Shown here: positions 9,000-17,745 of the stretch, piece by piece
How the letters are laid out: the number at the start of each line of letters is the position of its first letter
Numbering within the stretch: the first letter of the stretch is position 1
Assembly: GCF_002270415.1 (NCBI RefSeq)
Contig: NZ_NNRI01000013.1
Coordinates: 124,001 to 188,000, forward strand
Source: Mesorhizobium sophorae
GTDB taxonomy: Bacteria > Pseudomonadota > Alphaproteobacteria > Rhizobiales > Rhizobiaceae
DNA length: 64,000 nt
Reading direction: 5' to 3'
Translations under genes and position numbers: made by a program
The notes under the pieces: generated by a model
Databases searched by the model: none
What the model was told of the DNA's origin: nothing
What the model saw: only the letters and a program-made list of their open reading frames with translations

Positions 9000-9083
9000 G
9001 AGCTTCGATCCCGGGGGGATACGAACTTCGATCCTGGGATACGAGCTTCGATCCCGGGGATACGAGCTTCGATCCCGGGATAA
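9000..9083. repeat. Four-copy tandem repeat, 20-23 bp unit
   Basis: Four head-to-tail copies of a unit close to GAGCTTCGATCCCGGGATAC occupy 9000-9022, 9023-9042, 9043-9063 and 9064-9083. The copies differ mainly in the length of the G run and in single substitutions. The array lies between the DUF2065 stop and the Deg protease gene. Each unit contains the partial palindrome TCGATCCCGGGAT. No function is evident. The array may carry regulator half-sites for the protease promoter or be slippage-prone filler. Confidence 0.85.
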
Positions 9084-9205
9084 CGGATGATTTATCCTCT
9101 GCCGATAGTCATAGCCGCAAACGTGCCGTATTTTTTGCCAACATGGCGCGACGCGGCGTTTTCGTCGAAGCGCTTTTCTTTTCAAGAATACCGGGAGGCT
9201 TCTCG

Positions 9206-10723
9206 ATGACATCCAATACCCTTTTGCGCGCGGCACGGCGGACGCTCATCGCCGGTGCGGCAGCCCTTCTTGTCAGCGCCGTCGCTGCCCCGTGCTTCGT
9301 CACGCCGACATTTGCCGCCGACGGCCCTGCTTCGGTCGCCGACCTGGCACAAGGCCTGCTCGGCGCGGTGGTCAACATCTCGACCTCTCAGACTGTGAAG
9401 GGGACGGAAGGTCCGGGAGCGGTGCCGATGCCGCAGTTGCCCGAGGGTTCGCCTTTCCAGGATTTCTTCGACGATTTCTTCAAGAACCGTGGCGGCGACA
9501 AGGACAATGGCGGGCAGAAAGTGCAGTCGCTGGGTTCCGGCTTCGTCATCGACGCGGAGCAAGGCATCGTCGTCACCAACAACCACGTGATCGCCGATGC
9601 CGACGACATCGAGGTCAATTTCTCGGACGGCATCACCTTGAAGGCGACGCTGGTCGGCACCGACACCAAGACCGATGTCGCGGTGCTGAAGGTCGACCCG
9701 AAGGGCCACAAGCTGACGGCGGTGAAGTTCGGCGATTCCACCAAGATGCGCGTCGGCGACTGGGTCATGGCGATCGGCAATCCGTTCGGCCTCGGCGGCA
9801 CGGTGACGGTCGGCATCGTTTCGGCCCGCAACCGCGACATCAATTCCGGCCCCTATGACGATTTCATCCAGACCGACGCCGCGATCAACCGCGGCAATTC
9901 CGGCGGTCCGTTGTTCAACAGCGCCGGCGAAGTCATCGGCATCAACACCGCGATCATTTCGCCGTCGGGCGGTTCTATCGGCATCGGCTTCTCCATCCCC
10001 TCGCAACTCGCCTCCGGCGTCGTCGACCAGTTGCGCCAGTTCGGCGAGACCCGGCGCGGCTGGCTCGGCGTGCGCATCCAGCCCGTGACGGACGACATTG
10101 CCGAGAGCCTCGGTATGGCCACCGCCAAGGGCGCGCTGGTCGCCGGCGTCATCAAGGGCGGCCCGGTCGACAACGGCACCATCCAGGCCGGCGACGTCAT
10201 CCTCAAATTCGACGGCAAGGACATCCATGAAATGCGCGACCTGCCGCGCGTGGTCGCCGAAAGCCCGGTCGGCAAGGCGGTCGACGTGCTGATCGTGCGC
10301 AAGGGCGTCGAGCAGACCGTGAAGGTGACGCTCGGCCGGCTCGAGGATGGCGAAAAGCTCGCCAGCGGCGAGGACGGCAGCAACACCGACCAGAACAAGG
10401 GCGACAAGGCTCCGGCGGTCTCGACGGCTTCGGTGCTCGGCATGACCGTCGGCGAACTGAACGACGAGACGCGCAAGAAGTTCAGCATTGCCGCCGATGT
10501 CTCCGGCGTCGTCATCACCGATGTCACCAAGGATTCGGCTGCCGCCGAACGCGGCATCCAGCCGGGCGAGGTGATCACCGAGATCGCACAGGAATCGGTC
10601 GCCACGCCCAAAGACGTCATGGACCGGATTGGCGCCTTGAAGGAGCAAGGGCGTAAGAACGCGCTGCTGATGCTGGCGTCGAAGACCGGCGAGCTCAGGT
10701 TCGTGACGATCCGGATGGACTGA
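9206..10723 (+). CDS. Deg/HtrA-type periplasmic serine protease (DegP/MucD-like)
   Basis: This protein degrades or refolds damaged envelope proteins. The chosen ATG at 9206 follows a good ribosome site (GGGAGG at about 9192-9197) and gives 505 residues beginning with a signal peptide that ends near residue 38 (PTFAAD). The catalytic triad is His127 (TNNHVI), Asp157 (KTDVAV) and Ser232 (GNSGGPLF). Two PDZ domains follow, the first starting near RRGWLGVRIQPV and the second near SVLGMTVGELND. An acidic, Gly-rich insert (about 375-395) separates them. The tandem repeat lies upstream, and a hairpin with T-tract follows the stop. Confidence 0.93.
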   Translation: MTSNTLLRAARRTLIAGAAALLVSAVAAPCFVTPTFAADGPASVADLAQGLLGAVVNISTSQTVKGTEGPGAVPMPQLPEGSPFQDFFDDFFKNRGGDKDNGGQKVQSLGSGFVIDAEQGIVVTNNHVIADADDIEVNFSDGITLKATLVGTDTKTDVAVLKVDPKGHKLTAVKFGDSTKMRVGDWVMAIGNPFGLGGTVTVGIVSARNRDINSGPYDDFIQTDAAINRGNSGGPLFNSAGEVIGINTAIISPSGGSIGIGFSIPSQLASGVVDQLRQFGETRRGWLGVRIQPVTDDIAESLGMATAKGALVAGVIKGGPVDNGTIQAGDVILKFDGKDIHEMRDLPRVVAESPVGKAVDVLIVRKGVEQTVKVTLGRLEDGEKLASGEDGSNTDQNKGDKAPAVSTASVLGMTVGELNDETRKKFSIAADVSGVVITDVTKDSAAAERGIQPGEVITEIAQESVATPKDVMDRIGALKEQGRKNALLMLASKTGELRFVTIRMD

Positions 10724-10760
10724 AGTCCGGAAAGGCTTTAGTGCCCTGATTTTGAGATGA

Positions 10761-10790
10761 AAAAAGGCGGCTATTGAGCCGCCTTTTTTC
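10761..10790. terminator. Bidirectional Rho-independent terminator
   Basis: A hairpin with arms GGCGGCT (10766-10772) and AGCCGCC (10777-10783) and a 4-base loop is flanked by an A run on the left and a T run on the right, so it can terminate in both directions. It serves the Deg protease gene on the plus strand and the GNAT gene on the minus strand, whose stop codon lies inside the stem at 10771-10773. Confidence 0.9.
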
Positions 10791-11343
10791 TTGCCTGCCA
10801 GTCCTCGCGCGACAGTCTGTAGAGGACATGCCGCTTGAGCGCCGGGTGGCTGTCAGGGACGTCGGGATGGTCGAAGTCGCCAGCCGGGTCGACCCTCATG
10901 CCCAGGCGTTTCATGACGGCGGTGGAGCGATGGTTTTCGTAAACCGCGAAAGACACGATTTCGTCCAGGTCGAGCGTTTCGAAACCGTAGGCGAGCCAGG
11001 CCTCGGCCGCCTCGGTGACGTAGCCCTTGCCCCAGAATTCCGGGGCGAGACGCCAGCCTATCTCGATCGTGCCGGCGGGCAGGACGTCGATGTCTTCCGT
11101 CCCGGTTATCCCGACAAAGCCGATGCACTCGCCCGTGGCCGCAATCTCGGCCGCGGCGAAGCCATAGCCGTCCTCATCGACCCAGGCGCGGACCTCGTCC
11201 ATCTTGGCGTCCGCCTCCGCGCGGGTGCGGCGGAACGGAAAGAATTCCATGACCAGTTCGTCGGAATTGATCCGGTGGAACAGTTCGCGATCGCGATCTT
11301 CCCAGTTGCGCAGGATCAGGCGCTCGGTACGCATTGGTTTCAT
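10771..11343 (-). CDS. GNAT N-acetyltransferase (RimJ/RimL-like)
   Basis: This 190-residue protein has the RimJ/RimL-type acetyltransferase layout. It begins MRTERLILRNWEDRDRELFHRI, has the acetyl-CoA loop region GWRLAPEFWGKGYVTEAAEA, and ends with the conserved segment VYENHRSTAVMKRLGM. The acceptor is unknown and could be a protein N-terminus or a small molecule. Its start overlaps the serB stop by four bases (11340-11343), so it is probably cotranscribed with serB. Its stop lies within the terminator hairpin. Confidence 0.85.
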   Translation of the reverse strand: MKPMRTERLILRNWEDRDRELFHRINSDELVMEFFPFRRTRAEADAKMDEVRAWVDEDGYGFAAAEIAATGECIGFVGITGTEDIDVLPAGTIEIGWRLAPEFWGKGYVTEAAEAWLAYGFETLDLDEIVSFAVYENHRSTAVMKRLGMRVDPAGDFDHPDVPDSHPALKRHVLYRLSREDWQARKKAAQ

Positions 11344-12227
11344 TGCACAAACTCTTCCTGTCTGTAGCCCTGCACATAGAGCAATGCTGTCAAGTCGCCG
11401 TGGTCGATGCGAACCTTTGCCTGTGCCGCCACCGTCGGCTTGGCATGGAGGGCGACACCGGTGCCAGCCAGCTGGATCATGTCGAGATCATTGGCGCCGT
11501 CGCCGACAGCAATGGCGTCAGTCGGCGTCAGGCCGAGGCGTGTGGAAATCTCGATCAGCGCATCGGCCTTGGCGGCGCGGCCGAGTATCGGTTCGCCAAC
11601 CAGCCCGGTGAAGCGGCCGTTCTGTTCGAGCAGGCGATTGGCGCGGTTCTCCTGGAAGCCAAGCATGGCCGCGATGCGCGTCGTGAAGACCTCGAACCCG
11701 CCAGACACCAGCGCCGTCCAGGCGCCATGGGCCCGCATGGTTCGCACCAGCGCGCCGCCGCCCGAGGCCAGAGTCAGGCGATTGGCGACGATGCGGTCGA
11801 CCACGGCGGCGTCGAGGCCCTTTAACAACGCCACCCGCTCGCGCAAGGCCGGTTCAAAAGCGATCTCTCCATTCATCGATCGCGCGGTGATGGCGGCGAC
11901 ATGATCCTTGACGCCGATCTCGTCGGCCAGTTCGTCGATGCATTCCTGGTCGATCATGGTCGAATCCATGTCGGCGATGAGGATCTTCTTGCGGCGCGTT
12001 TCCGCCGGCTGGACGATCACGTCGACCGGTTCGGTGGCGAGTGCTGCACGCAGGGCGGCACTTATATCGACGGCGTCAGCCTCCTGCGGCAAGGCAAGAT
12101 CGCAGGCAATCCCGTCGGCAAGCCAGACAACAGCGCTTGCGCCGACCGACCGTGACGCCATATTCGCAAGCGACTGCGACAATGCGCGATCGGCGGGACG
12201 GGAAACAAGCGTGGCGATGAGCGGCAT
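11340..12227 (-). CDS. serB: Phosphoserine phosphatase
   Basis: SerB removes phosphate from phosphoserine, the last step of serine synthesis. Using the ATG at 12227 the protein has 295 residues, as expected for the alphaproteobacterial form with an N-terminal ACT-like domain. The HAD motif I is DMDSTMID with nucleophile Asp86 and acid Asp88. The C-terminal motif GDGANDLDMI supplies the Mg ligands, and ALVSGGFEVFTTRIA is HAD motif II. An upstream extension of the frame to 12368 runs inside miaA and is not family sequence. The start codon overlaps the divergent miaA start. Confidence 0.95.
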   Translation of the reverse strand: MPLIATLVSRPADRALSQSLANMASRSVGASAVVWLADGIACDLALPQEADAVDISAALRAALATEPVDVIVQPAETRRKKILIADMDSTMIDQECIDELADEIGVKDHVAAITARSMNGEIAFEPALRERVALLKGLDAAVVDRIVANRLTLASGGGALVRTMRAHGAWTALVSGGFEVFTTRIAAMLGFQENRANRLLEQNGRFTGLVGEPILGRAAKADALIEISTRLGLTPTDAIAVGDGANDLDMIQLAGTGVALHAKPTVAAQAKVRIDHGDLTALLYVQGYRQEEFVQ

Positions 12228-13161
12228 GGACGATTCCGGCGGACAGGCGGGCGGGGGCCGCGTGAAGGACGCGATCCTGATAGCCGGGCCGACCGCCAGC
12301 GGCAAGTCGGCCCTTGCGCTCGATCTGGCCGAGCGCAAGGGCGCCGTCATCGTCAACACCGATTCCATGCAGGGCTATTCGGTGCTCGACGTGCTGACGG
12401 CCCGGCCGCGGGTCACCGACCTCGCCCGCGCGCCGCATTTTCTCTATGGCCATGTCCACCCAGCCACAGCCTATTCCACCGGCGCCTGGCTGCGCGACGT
12501 GATGAAGCTGATCGACGATGGTACGCTCTCCGGACAGCCTGTTATTTTTGTCGGCGGCACCGGGCTCTACTTCCGTGCGCTTGCCGCGGGCATTTCGGAA
12601 ATGCCCGACATTCCTCAGCGAATTCGTGACCGCTGGCGCTATGAGTTGAAGGAGCAGGGCGCCGTCAAGCTGCACAGCCTGCTGCTGCGCCAGGATTCGG
12701 CGGCTGCCATGATGCTGAAGCCGACCGACAGCCAGCGCATCGTGCGGGCACTGGAGGTGCTCGATGCGTCGGGCCGTTCGATCCGTGAATGGCAGGCGGA
12801 GAGCGGCCGGCCGCTCATCGACAGGCAGAGCGCGCGTTTCTTCGTGATCGAGCCGGACCGCGCGGCGTTGGTCGACCGCATCGAAAAACGCTTCGACCAG
12901 ATGCTGGACAAGGGGGCACTGGACGAGGTCAAGCGGCTATCGGCGCTCGGCCTCGACCCCGAACTGCCGGCGATGAAAGCGATCGGTGTTCGCGAACTGC
13001 AGGCCGCGATGGCTGGAGAGATTGGCTTTCCCGAGGCGATCGAGCGCGCCAAGATTGCAACCAGGCAATATGCCAAGCGGCAAACGACCTGGTTCAGGCA
13101 CCAATTGGGCTCGGAATGGCAAAGATTGCGGCCCGGTGACGATCTGGAAACCACGATTTGA
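12226..13161 (+). CDS. miaA: tRNA dimethylallyltransferase
   Basis: MiaA adds a dimethylallyl group to A37 of tRNAs that read UNN codons. The P-loop GPTASGKS is at residues 21-28 when counted from the ATG at 12226, giving 311 residues. NTDSMQGY holds the conserved Asp, and VFVGGTGLYFRAL and TRQYAKRQTTWFR are family signatures. The start is uncertain: an ATG at 12217 and a GTG near 12262 are also possible. The chosen ATG overlaps the serB start codon on the other strand, so the two 5' ends must be transcribed from promoters lying inside each other's coding sequence. Confidence 0.92.
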   Translation: MDDSGGQAGGGRVKDAILIAGPTASGKSALALDLAERKGAVIVNTDSMQGYSVLDVLTARPRVTDLARAPHFLYGHVHPATAYSTGAWLRDVMKLIDDGTLSGQPVIFVGGTGLYFRALAAGISEMPDIPQRIRDRWRYELKEQGAVKLHSLLLRQDSAAAMMLKPTDSQRIVRALEVLDASGRSIREWQAESGRPLIDRQSARFFVIEPDRAALVDRIEKRFDQMLDKGALDEVKRLSALGLDPELPAMKAIGVRELQAAMAGEIGFPEAIERAKIATRQYAKRQTTWFRHQLGSEWQRLRPGDDLETTI

Positions 13162-13290
13162 TCGCCTGTTTCCATTGCAACCTGAAAAGTTTATCTGCAA
13201 GGTAAGGTTCCCGTTGCGGTTGTCCAAATTAACCCTCCGTAAGCCCGCCCATGCCATAAGGTCAGTGGGCACTTTTCCATTGGGGAGCAG

Positions 13291-14082
13291 ATGCGTTTCC
13301 ATAAGGCGGAATCAGCATTTTTCGTCTTTATCTTCGTGATCCTGGCCGCCGGCCTGGTGACGCTGCATGCCTATGGACTGCTGCAATCCTTCGCCACCGA
13401 GCTGCATACGGCTTCGGGCATGGACAAGGTCATCTATCTCAACAAGCTGCTGTTCGCGACCGGCGTGCTTTTGGCCACTGCGCTGTTCTTCGGCATTTTC
13501 TTCATCTATCCGCTGATCCGCAAACAGGCGACGGAGGAAGGCAAGCTGCGCGCCATGACGGTATCGCTCAGTGCCCGCTCGGAGACACTCGAGCATGCCG
13601 CGCTGACCGACGGCCTGACCGGCATGCAGAACCGGCGCTATTTCGACGACGCGCTGAAGGAATATCTCGAGGAGTTCCGGCGCATCGAAAAGCCCGTCGG
13701 GCTGATGATCCTCGACCTCGACCATTTCAAGCAGGTCAACGACACCCATGGCCATGATGTCGGCGACGAGGTGCTCAAGGCCGTCGCGAGCTGCCTCAAG
13801 GACATGACACGCTATCACGACGTGGTGGCGCGGCTGGGCGGCGAGGAGTTCGCAGTGGTCACGCCCAACATGGACTCCGAACTGCTGGGCAAGTTTGCCG
13901 AGCGCATCCGCAAGGCGGTCGCCAACATGTCGGTGCTCTCCGGCAATGTCCGGCTCAAGATCACCACCAGCGTCGGTCTGGCTGTCTGGGACCGCAAGGA
14001 AACCGCGGAGGAGTTCTATCGCCGCGCTGATCGCCAGCTCTACGAGGCGAAGAGGCAAGGCCGCAACCGCGTCTGCGCCTAA
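13291..14082 (+). CDS. Membrane-bound GGDEF diguanylate cyclase with I-site
   Basis: This 263-residue protein makes cyclic di-GMP from two GTP. Two membrane spans (about residues 9-31 and 53-76) enclose a short periplasmic loop. The GGDEF domain follows with LTDGLTGMQNRRYFD, LDLDHFKQVND and the active-site loop GGEEF at 183-187. The motif RYHD at 174-177 lies exactly five residues before it, which matches the inhibitory I-site RxxD. The enzyme should therefore be catalytically competent and product-inhibited. The short periplasmic loop leaves little room for a ligand-sensing domain. Confidence 0.92.
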   Translation: MRFHKAESAFFVFIFVILAAGLVTLHAYGLLQSFATELHTASGMDKVIYLNKLLFATGVLLATALFFGIFFIYPLIRKQATEEGKLRAMTVSLSARSETLEHAALTDGLTGMQNRRYFDDALKEYLEEFRRIEKPVGLMILDLDHFKQVNDTHGHDVGDEVLKAVASCLKDMTRYHDVVARLGGEEFAVVTPNMDSELLGKFAERIRKAVANMSVLSGNVRLKITTSVGLAVWDRKETAEEFYRRADRQLYEAKRQGRNRVCA

Positions 14083-14304
14083 AATCCCATCATTGAATTC
14101 GTGAGGCTGGCCGTTTGATGCCGGCTTCTGTGCTTCCGGTGCTCACGGACCAAATGTCCGCTCCGCTTCGGTTCTCGAAGTCGACACCAATCGACTCAGC
14201 CTGACGAATTCCCTGACGGGATTTGCCCAGGCATGCCAACGAAGCCCCCGAACGCTTCTCGCAAGCTTCTCGGAACTGTCAGCAGGAGACGTAACGTTGC
14301 CGGC

Positions 14305-16155
14305 TCAGTCGTTTTGCGGGCGCAGGCCGAAGGTCGCGGGCTTGAGGCCGTAGCGCATGTCGAAATCGTCATCCGATTGCACCCGGCTGGTGGCCGGCGG
14401 CTTGCGGTAGTCGGGATCGCCGGCCTGGCGGCTTGAATCGACGACTTCGGCGAAGGCCATCGCCTGCTGCGTTGATTTCGGCACGTTGCGCAGCCGCTCG
14501 ACGATCGCCACCAGGTCGACATCCTCGCCGGCTTTCGACTCGGCCTCTTCGCGTTTGTTGGTGCCGGGGATCAATTCCGAGGATAGTTTCTCGAATTTCA
14601 GCCGCATCGTCGTCGCCACGCCTTCGCCAAAGGCAATGGCCTCGCGCTGGCCCATGGACGACAGGAAAGCCAGCGTCGAGGCCGAGGAGTCGGCAATCGC
14701 CGAACGGATGATCGCCTGGTCCTGCTCGTTGGCAAGTCGCATGGCGAAGAAGGTCGAACATTGCGACAGGATGGTCGGGTCGAGTTCGCCCGGTCGCTGG
14801 GTGACGACGCCGAGATAGCAGCCATATTTGCGGCCTTCCTTGGCGATGCGCGACAGCGCGTGCCTTGTCGGCGCAAAGCCGAGACGCGGATCGGCCGGCA
14901 TGTAGCGGTGAGCTTCTTCGCACAAAAGCAGAAGCTGCAGCTTGCCCTCGCTCCACAAAGCGAGGTCGAAGGCCAGGCGCGCCAGCACCGAACAGACGGA
15001 ATTGACCACTTCAGACGGCATGCCGGCCATCTCGAAGCAGGTCACCGGGCGGCCATGATGCGGCACGCGAAAGAGGTTGCCGATCGTTTCGTGGATGGTG
15101 TCCTCGATCAGGCGCGAGTTGAACATGAAGCGGTAGCGTGGGTCGGCAGCCGCCGATTCGACGCGCGTCTTCAGGGATTTCAGCGTCGGGCGGTCGGTCT
15201 TGCTTTCGAGCATGCCCATACGCTCGTCGATCTGCTTGATAAGGTCGGCGATGCGGTAAGGCACCGGCGTATCGGCGGTCAGCGCATCGCTGCCGCGCCT
15301 GATGTAGCTGCCCGAATTCGGGTTGCGGTAAAGGTTCTTGGCGGCGGGGATGAGGTCGCGCAAGGCGTCGATCTCTTCCGGCACCGTCTCGCGGCCGCGG
15401 AACAACACCTCGGCGAACTCCTCCAGCCTGAACATCCAGAACGGAAGGTCGAGCGTCTTGGAATCGACCCTGACGCAATATTCGGGCAGCGACGCGGCGA
15501 ACTCGTTGTGCGGATCGAGGATCAGGATGCGCAGGTCCGGCCGTGCCGCAATCGACTTGCGCAGCAGCAACGAGACGGCGGTGGATTTGCCGACACCGGT
15601 GGTGCCGACCACGGCGAAGTGACGCGCCAACGTATCGTCGATGGCGATGTTGGCGGCGATCGTCTCGTCCTGTGAGAGTGTGCCGATGGTGATCGAATGA
15701 CGCCCGGCCAGATCATAGACCGCCTGCAGGTCACGGGTGCGGATGCGATGGGCGATGGCGCCGATATGCGGATAGGTGGTGATGCCGCGATCGAAGATCG
15801 GCTTGGCGCCAAGTTCTGCTCCGTCGCGGACTTCGCCGATCAGCTCGATGCTGACCTCGATCGGGTTTTGACCTTCATTGCTCCAGGCGCGGTCCGACTT
15901 GCCGATCCCGTAGACCAGGCCGACGGTTCGCGTGGATCCCAGATTGATGGAAATCATCTTGCCGACTGTCCACAGGCCGGTCACCGCGCCGTCAATATCG
16001 TCCGCAAAGGCGCCGATGGTGGCGCGCGCGCCGTCGCATTGCACGACGTTGCCCAGAATGCGCCTGTCGTTCTGCTCCGCGTTGCGACGCTCCTGCGATG
16101 TCGGTTCTCCAACGGAGGCTTCGCGTTCGACATACATGGACAGACCAACCCCCAT
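14305..16155 (-). CDS. HerA-like ATPase/helicase with HAS-barrel (DUF87)
   Basis: This 616-residue protein has a beta-rich N-terminal region (about 35-160) resembling the HAS barrel, followed by a FtsK/HerA-type motor domain. Walker A is GTTGVGKST at 184-192, and RILILDPHNEFAASLPEYCV follows closely, a typical HerA segment. QLLLLCEEAHRYMPAD is the Walker B region, and RIAKEGRKYGCYLGVVTQRPGELDPTILSQC is the sensor region. Archaeal HerA pairs with NurA in end resection, but no NurA or SIR2 partner is adjacent here. The start at 16155 follows an AGGGAAA site. A second ATG six codons later is possible. Confidence 0.85.
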   Translation of the reverse strand: MGVGLSMYVEREASVGEPTSQERRNAEQNDRRILGNVVQCDGARATIGAFADDIDGAVTGLWTVGKMISINLGSTRTVGLVYGIGKSDRAWSNEGQNPIEVSIELIGEVRDGAELGAKPIFDRGITTYPHIGAIAHRIRTRDLQAVYDLAGRHSITIGTLSQDETIAANIAIDDTLARHFAVVGTTGVGKSTAVSLLLRKSIAARPDLRILILDPHNEFAASLPEYCVRVDSKTLDLPFWMFRLEEFAEVLFRGRETVPEEIDALRDLIPAAKNLYRNPNSGSYIRRGSDALTADTPVPYRIADLIKQIDERMGMLESKTDRPTLKSLKTRVESAAADPRYRFMFNSRLIEDTIHETIGNLFRVPHHGRPVTCFEMAGMPSEVVNSVCSVLARLAFDLALWSEGKLQLLLLCEEAHRYMPADPRLGFAPTRHALSRIAKEGRKYGCYLGVVTQRPGELDPTILSQCSTFFAMRLANEQDQAIIRSAIADSSASTLAFLSSMGQREAIAFGEGVATTMRLKFEKLSSELIPGTNKREEAESKAGEDVDLVAIVERLRNVPKSTQQAMAFAEVVDSSRQAGDPDYRKPPATSRVQSDDDFDMRYGLKPATFGLRPQND

Positions 16156-16275
16156 TTTCCCTGGAGCATCGACCCTACAGGAACGGGGTTAAGGCTGGAT
16201 GAGGTCGGATGGTGTAGAGACGATTAAGGGGTCCATGAAAATTGTCGCGAGGGGGCTCTTCTCCATCGCCGGCAT

Positions 16276-16309
16276 TTCGCTATAATGGATATATGGATGA
16301 TATAGCGAA
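16276..16309. promoter_or_regulatory. Operator-like inverted repeat with embedded -10 box over the XRE-cupin start
   Basis: The arms TTCGCTATA (16276-16284) and TATAGCGAA (16301-16309) are perfect inverted copies separated by 16 bases. A consensus -10 hexamer TATAAT overlaps the left arm at 16281-16286, and the ATG at 16293 lies in the spacer. A transcript started from this -10 would begin at or beside the ATG, so the mRNA is probably leaderless. The regulator could repress itself here. No clear -35 is visible. Confidence 0.65.
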
Positions 16310-16856
16310 CGATATTTCCTCGACCATCGGCAGAAGAATACACGCCGAAAGGACCATGCGGGACTGGTCGCTGGCCGAGCTTGCGGGGCGCTCCGCCGTG
16401 TCGAAGGCGATGCTGAGCACGATAGAGCGCGGCAAGACCAGCCCGACGGCAGCACTTCTGGTGCGCATCGCGTCGGCCTTCGGCATGACGCTGTCGACGC
16501 TCATCGCGCGCGCCGAATTGCAAAGCGGCGGGCTGCTGCGCGAGGCCGATCAACCGGTGTGGCGCGACCCTGGTACGGGCTATGTCAGGCGGCATCTGTC
16601 GCCCGCCTCGGACATGCCGCTGGAACTGATCAGGGTTCAGTTGCCGGCGGGCGTCAGGGTCAATTTTCCCGCCGCGTCCTATGCCTTCATCAAGCAGCAG
16701 ATATGGCTGATTTCGGGGCGGCTCGAGTTCGCCGAGGGCGATGTGGTGCACCGGCTCGACCCCGGCGATTGTCTGGCGCTCGGCGCGCCATCGGACTGCA
16801 CCTTCCACGCCTTGGAACCCGGCGCCGACTATCTCGTCGCGCTGGTCAGGGGTTGA
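16293..16856 (+). CDS. XRE-family regulator with C-terminal cupin domain
   Basis: This 187-residue protein joins an N-terminal HTH_3 domain (about residues 10-64, including DWSLAELAGRSAVSKAMLSTIERGKTSP) to a small cupin sensor domain (about 105-187, including LPAGVRVNFPA and GDVVHRLDPGDCLALGAPSDC). Regulators of this shape sense small molecules and often control transport or acetylation genes. The ATG at 16293 is preferred to the upstream frame extension because it puts the HTH at the usual place. The inverted repeat at 16276-16309 suggests autoregulation. A small gene and a GNAT gene follow on the same strand. Confidence 0.85.
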   Translation: MDDIANDISSTIGRRIHAERTMRDWSLAELAGRSAVSKAMLSTIERGKTSPTAALLVRIASAFGMTLSTLIARAELQSGGLLREADQPVWRDPGTGYVRRHLSPASDMPLELIRVQLPAGVRVNFPAASYAFIKQQIWLISGRLEFAEGDVVHRLDPGDCLALGAPSDCTFHALEPGADYLVALVRG

Positions 16857-16860
16857 AGTC

Positions 16861-17169
16861 ATGGCCAGACGACCAAAGCGCTCCCACAATGGGGGGCCGC
16901 CTCTTGACGAGTACAAGGGGCCGCCATGGGGCAAGGGCGATCCCTACATCTTCCTCGCCTGGCAGGCCGCCCATGCCAAGGCGTGGAAGGCGCCAAGCCG
17001 CGAGATCATGCTGCTGCGCATGGACAAGGCCGAGCGGCTGGGCCTGACCTATGAGGAATATACGCTCGAGATACTGGAGCGCGGGCGGCATCTCAGGGAA
17101 GAAGACACCGAACGCATCGGCGCCATCAAGGCGGCACGAAAGCGCCGCCGCGTGCGCCATCTCGACTGA
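16861..17169 (+). CDS. Small basic hypothetical protein
   Basis: This 102-residue protein starts at an ATG four bases after the XRE-cupin stop. It is rich in Arg and Lys at both ends and carries the N-terminal motif HNGGPPLDEYKGPPWGKGDP, a short element I associate with several rhizobial small proteins of unknown role. The middle is predicted helical (EIMLLRMDKAERLGLTYEEYTLEILERGR). The C-terminus KAARKRRRVRHLD could bind nucleic acid. No function can be assigned. The tight spacing supports an operon with the XRE-cupin gene. Confidence 0.6.
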   Translation: MARRPKRSHNGGPPLDEYKGPPWGKGDPYIFLAWQAAHAKAWKAPSREIMLLRMDKAERLGLTYEEYTLEILERGRHLREEDTERIGAIKAARKRRRVRHLD

Positions 17170-17213
17170 CGACCGCTTCAGTCGTGCCATCGCAATCACA
17201 GGACATCACGCGC

Positions 17214-17741
17214 ATGAACTCGATCGAGATCGGAACACTGACCCCAGCTGCGGCGACGCAGGAGATGCTGGCCGATTTGCTGGTCGCAACGGTAGCGGCC
17301 GGTGGATCGGTCAGTTTCATGCATCCGCTGGCACCGGAAGCGGCAAGCGCATTCTGGCAGAAATCCCTGGCAGCAGCGGCAAGAGGGGAAAGGGCGGTGC
17401 TTGGCGCCTGGGACGGCGAGGTCCTGGTCGGCACCGTCACCCTGTTGCTCGACTGTCCGCCCAACCAGCCGCACCGGGCCGAGATCGCCAAGCTGATGAC
17501 CCGTTTGGATTACCGGGGCAGGGGCGTGGGAACGCGCCTGATGCGAGCCGCCGAGAGCCTGGCCGTGGACAAGGGCCGCACGCTGCTGGTTCTCGATACG
17601 GCGACGGAGGAGGGTGCTTCAGGCCTCTACGAGAAGCTCGGTTTCACGCTGGCCGGCGAGATACCGGAGTATGCCTTGAAGCCGCATGGCGGGCTGACCG
17701 GTACGCTCCTTTACTGGAAGCGTATCGGGCCAATCTCGTAA
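17214..17741 (+). CDS. GNAT family N-acetyltransferase
   Basis: This 175-residue protein has the GNAT core. The acetyl-CoA-binding motif A appears as LMTRLDYRGRGVGTRLMRAAE, preceded by a strand LGAWDGEVLVGTVTLLLD and followed by LLVLDTATEEGASGLYEKLGF. The acceptor is unknown. The start at 17214 (MNSIEIG) is chosen; a frame extension of 30 bases is also open. The gene follows the XRE-cupin gene and the small basic protein on the same strand and may be under XRE-cupin control. It converges on the LysR gene. Confidence 0.85.
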   Translation: MNSIEIGTLTPAAATQEMLADLLVATVAAGGSVSFMHPLAPEAASAFWQKSLAAAARGERAVLGAWDGEVLVGTVTLLLDCPPNQPHRAEIAKLMTRLDYRGRGVGTRLMRAAESLAVDKGRTLLVLDTATEEGASGLYEKLGFTLAGEIPEYALKPHGGLTGTLLYWKRIGPIS

Positions 17742-17745
17742 CCAG

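Noticed and set aside
9000..9083. CRISPR array
   Set aside because: The units are contiguous with no spacers, and no cas gene is present anywhere in the window.
9182..10648. A 488-codon open frame opposite the Deg protease
   Set aside because: It mirrors the codon structure of the protease gene and has biased, repetitive composition. No ribosome site or domain supports it.
14083..14304. Possible gene between the diguanylate cyclase and HerA-like genes
   Set aside because: The 222-base convergent region contains only short random frames and no clear hairpin with a T-tract.
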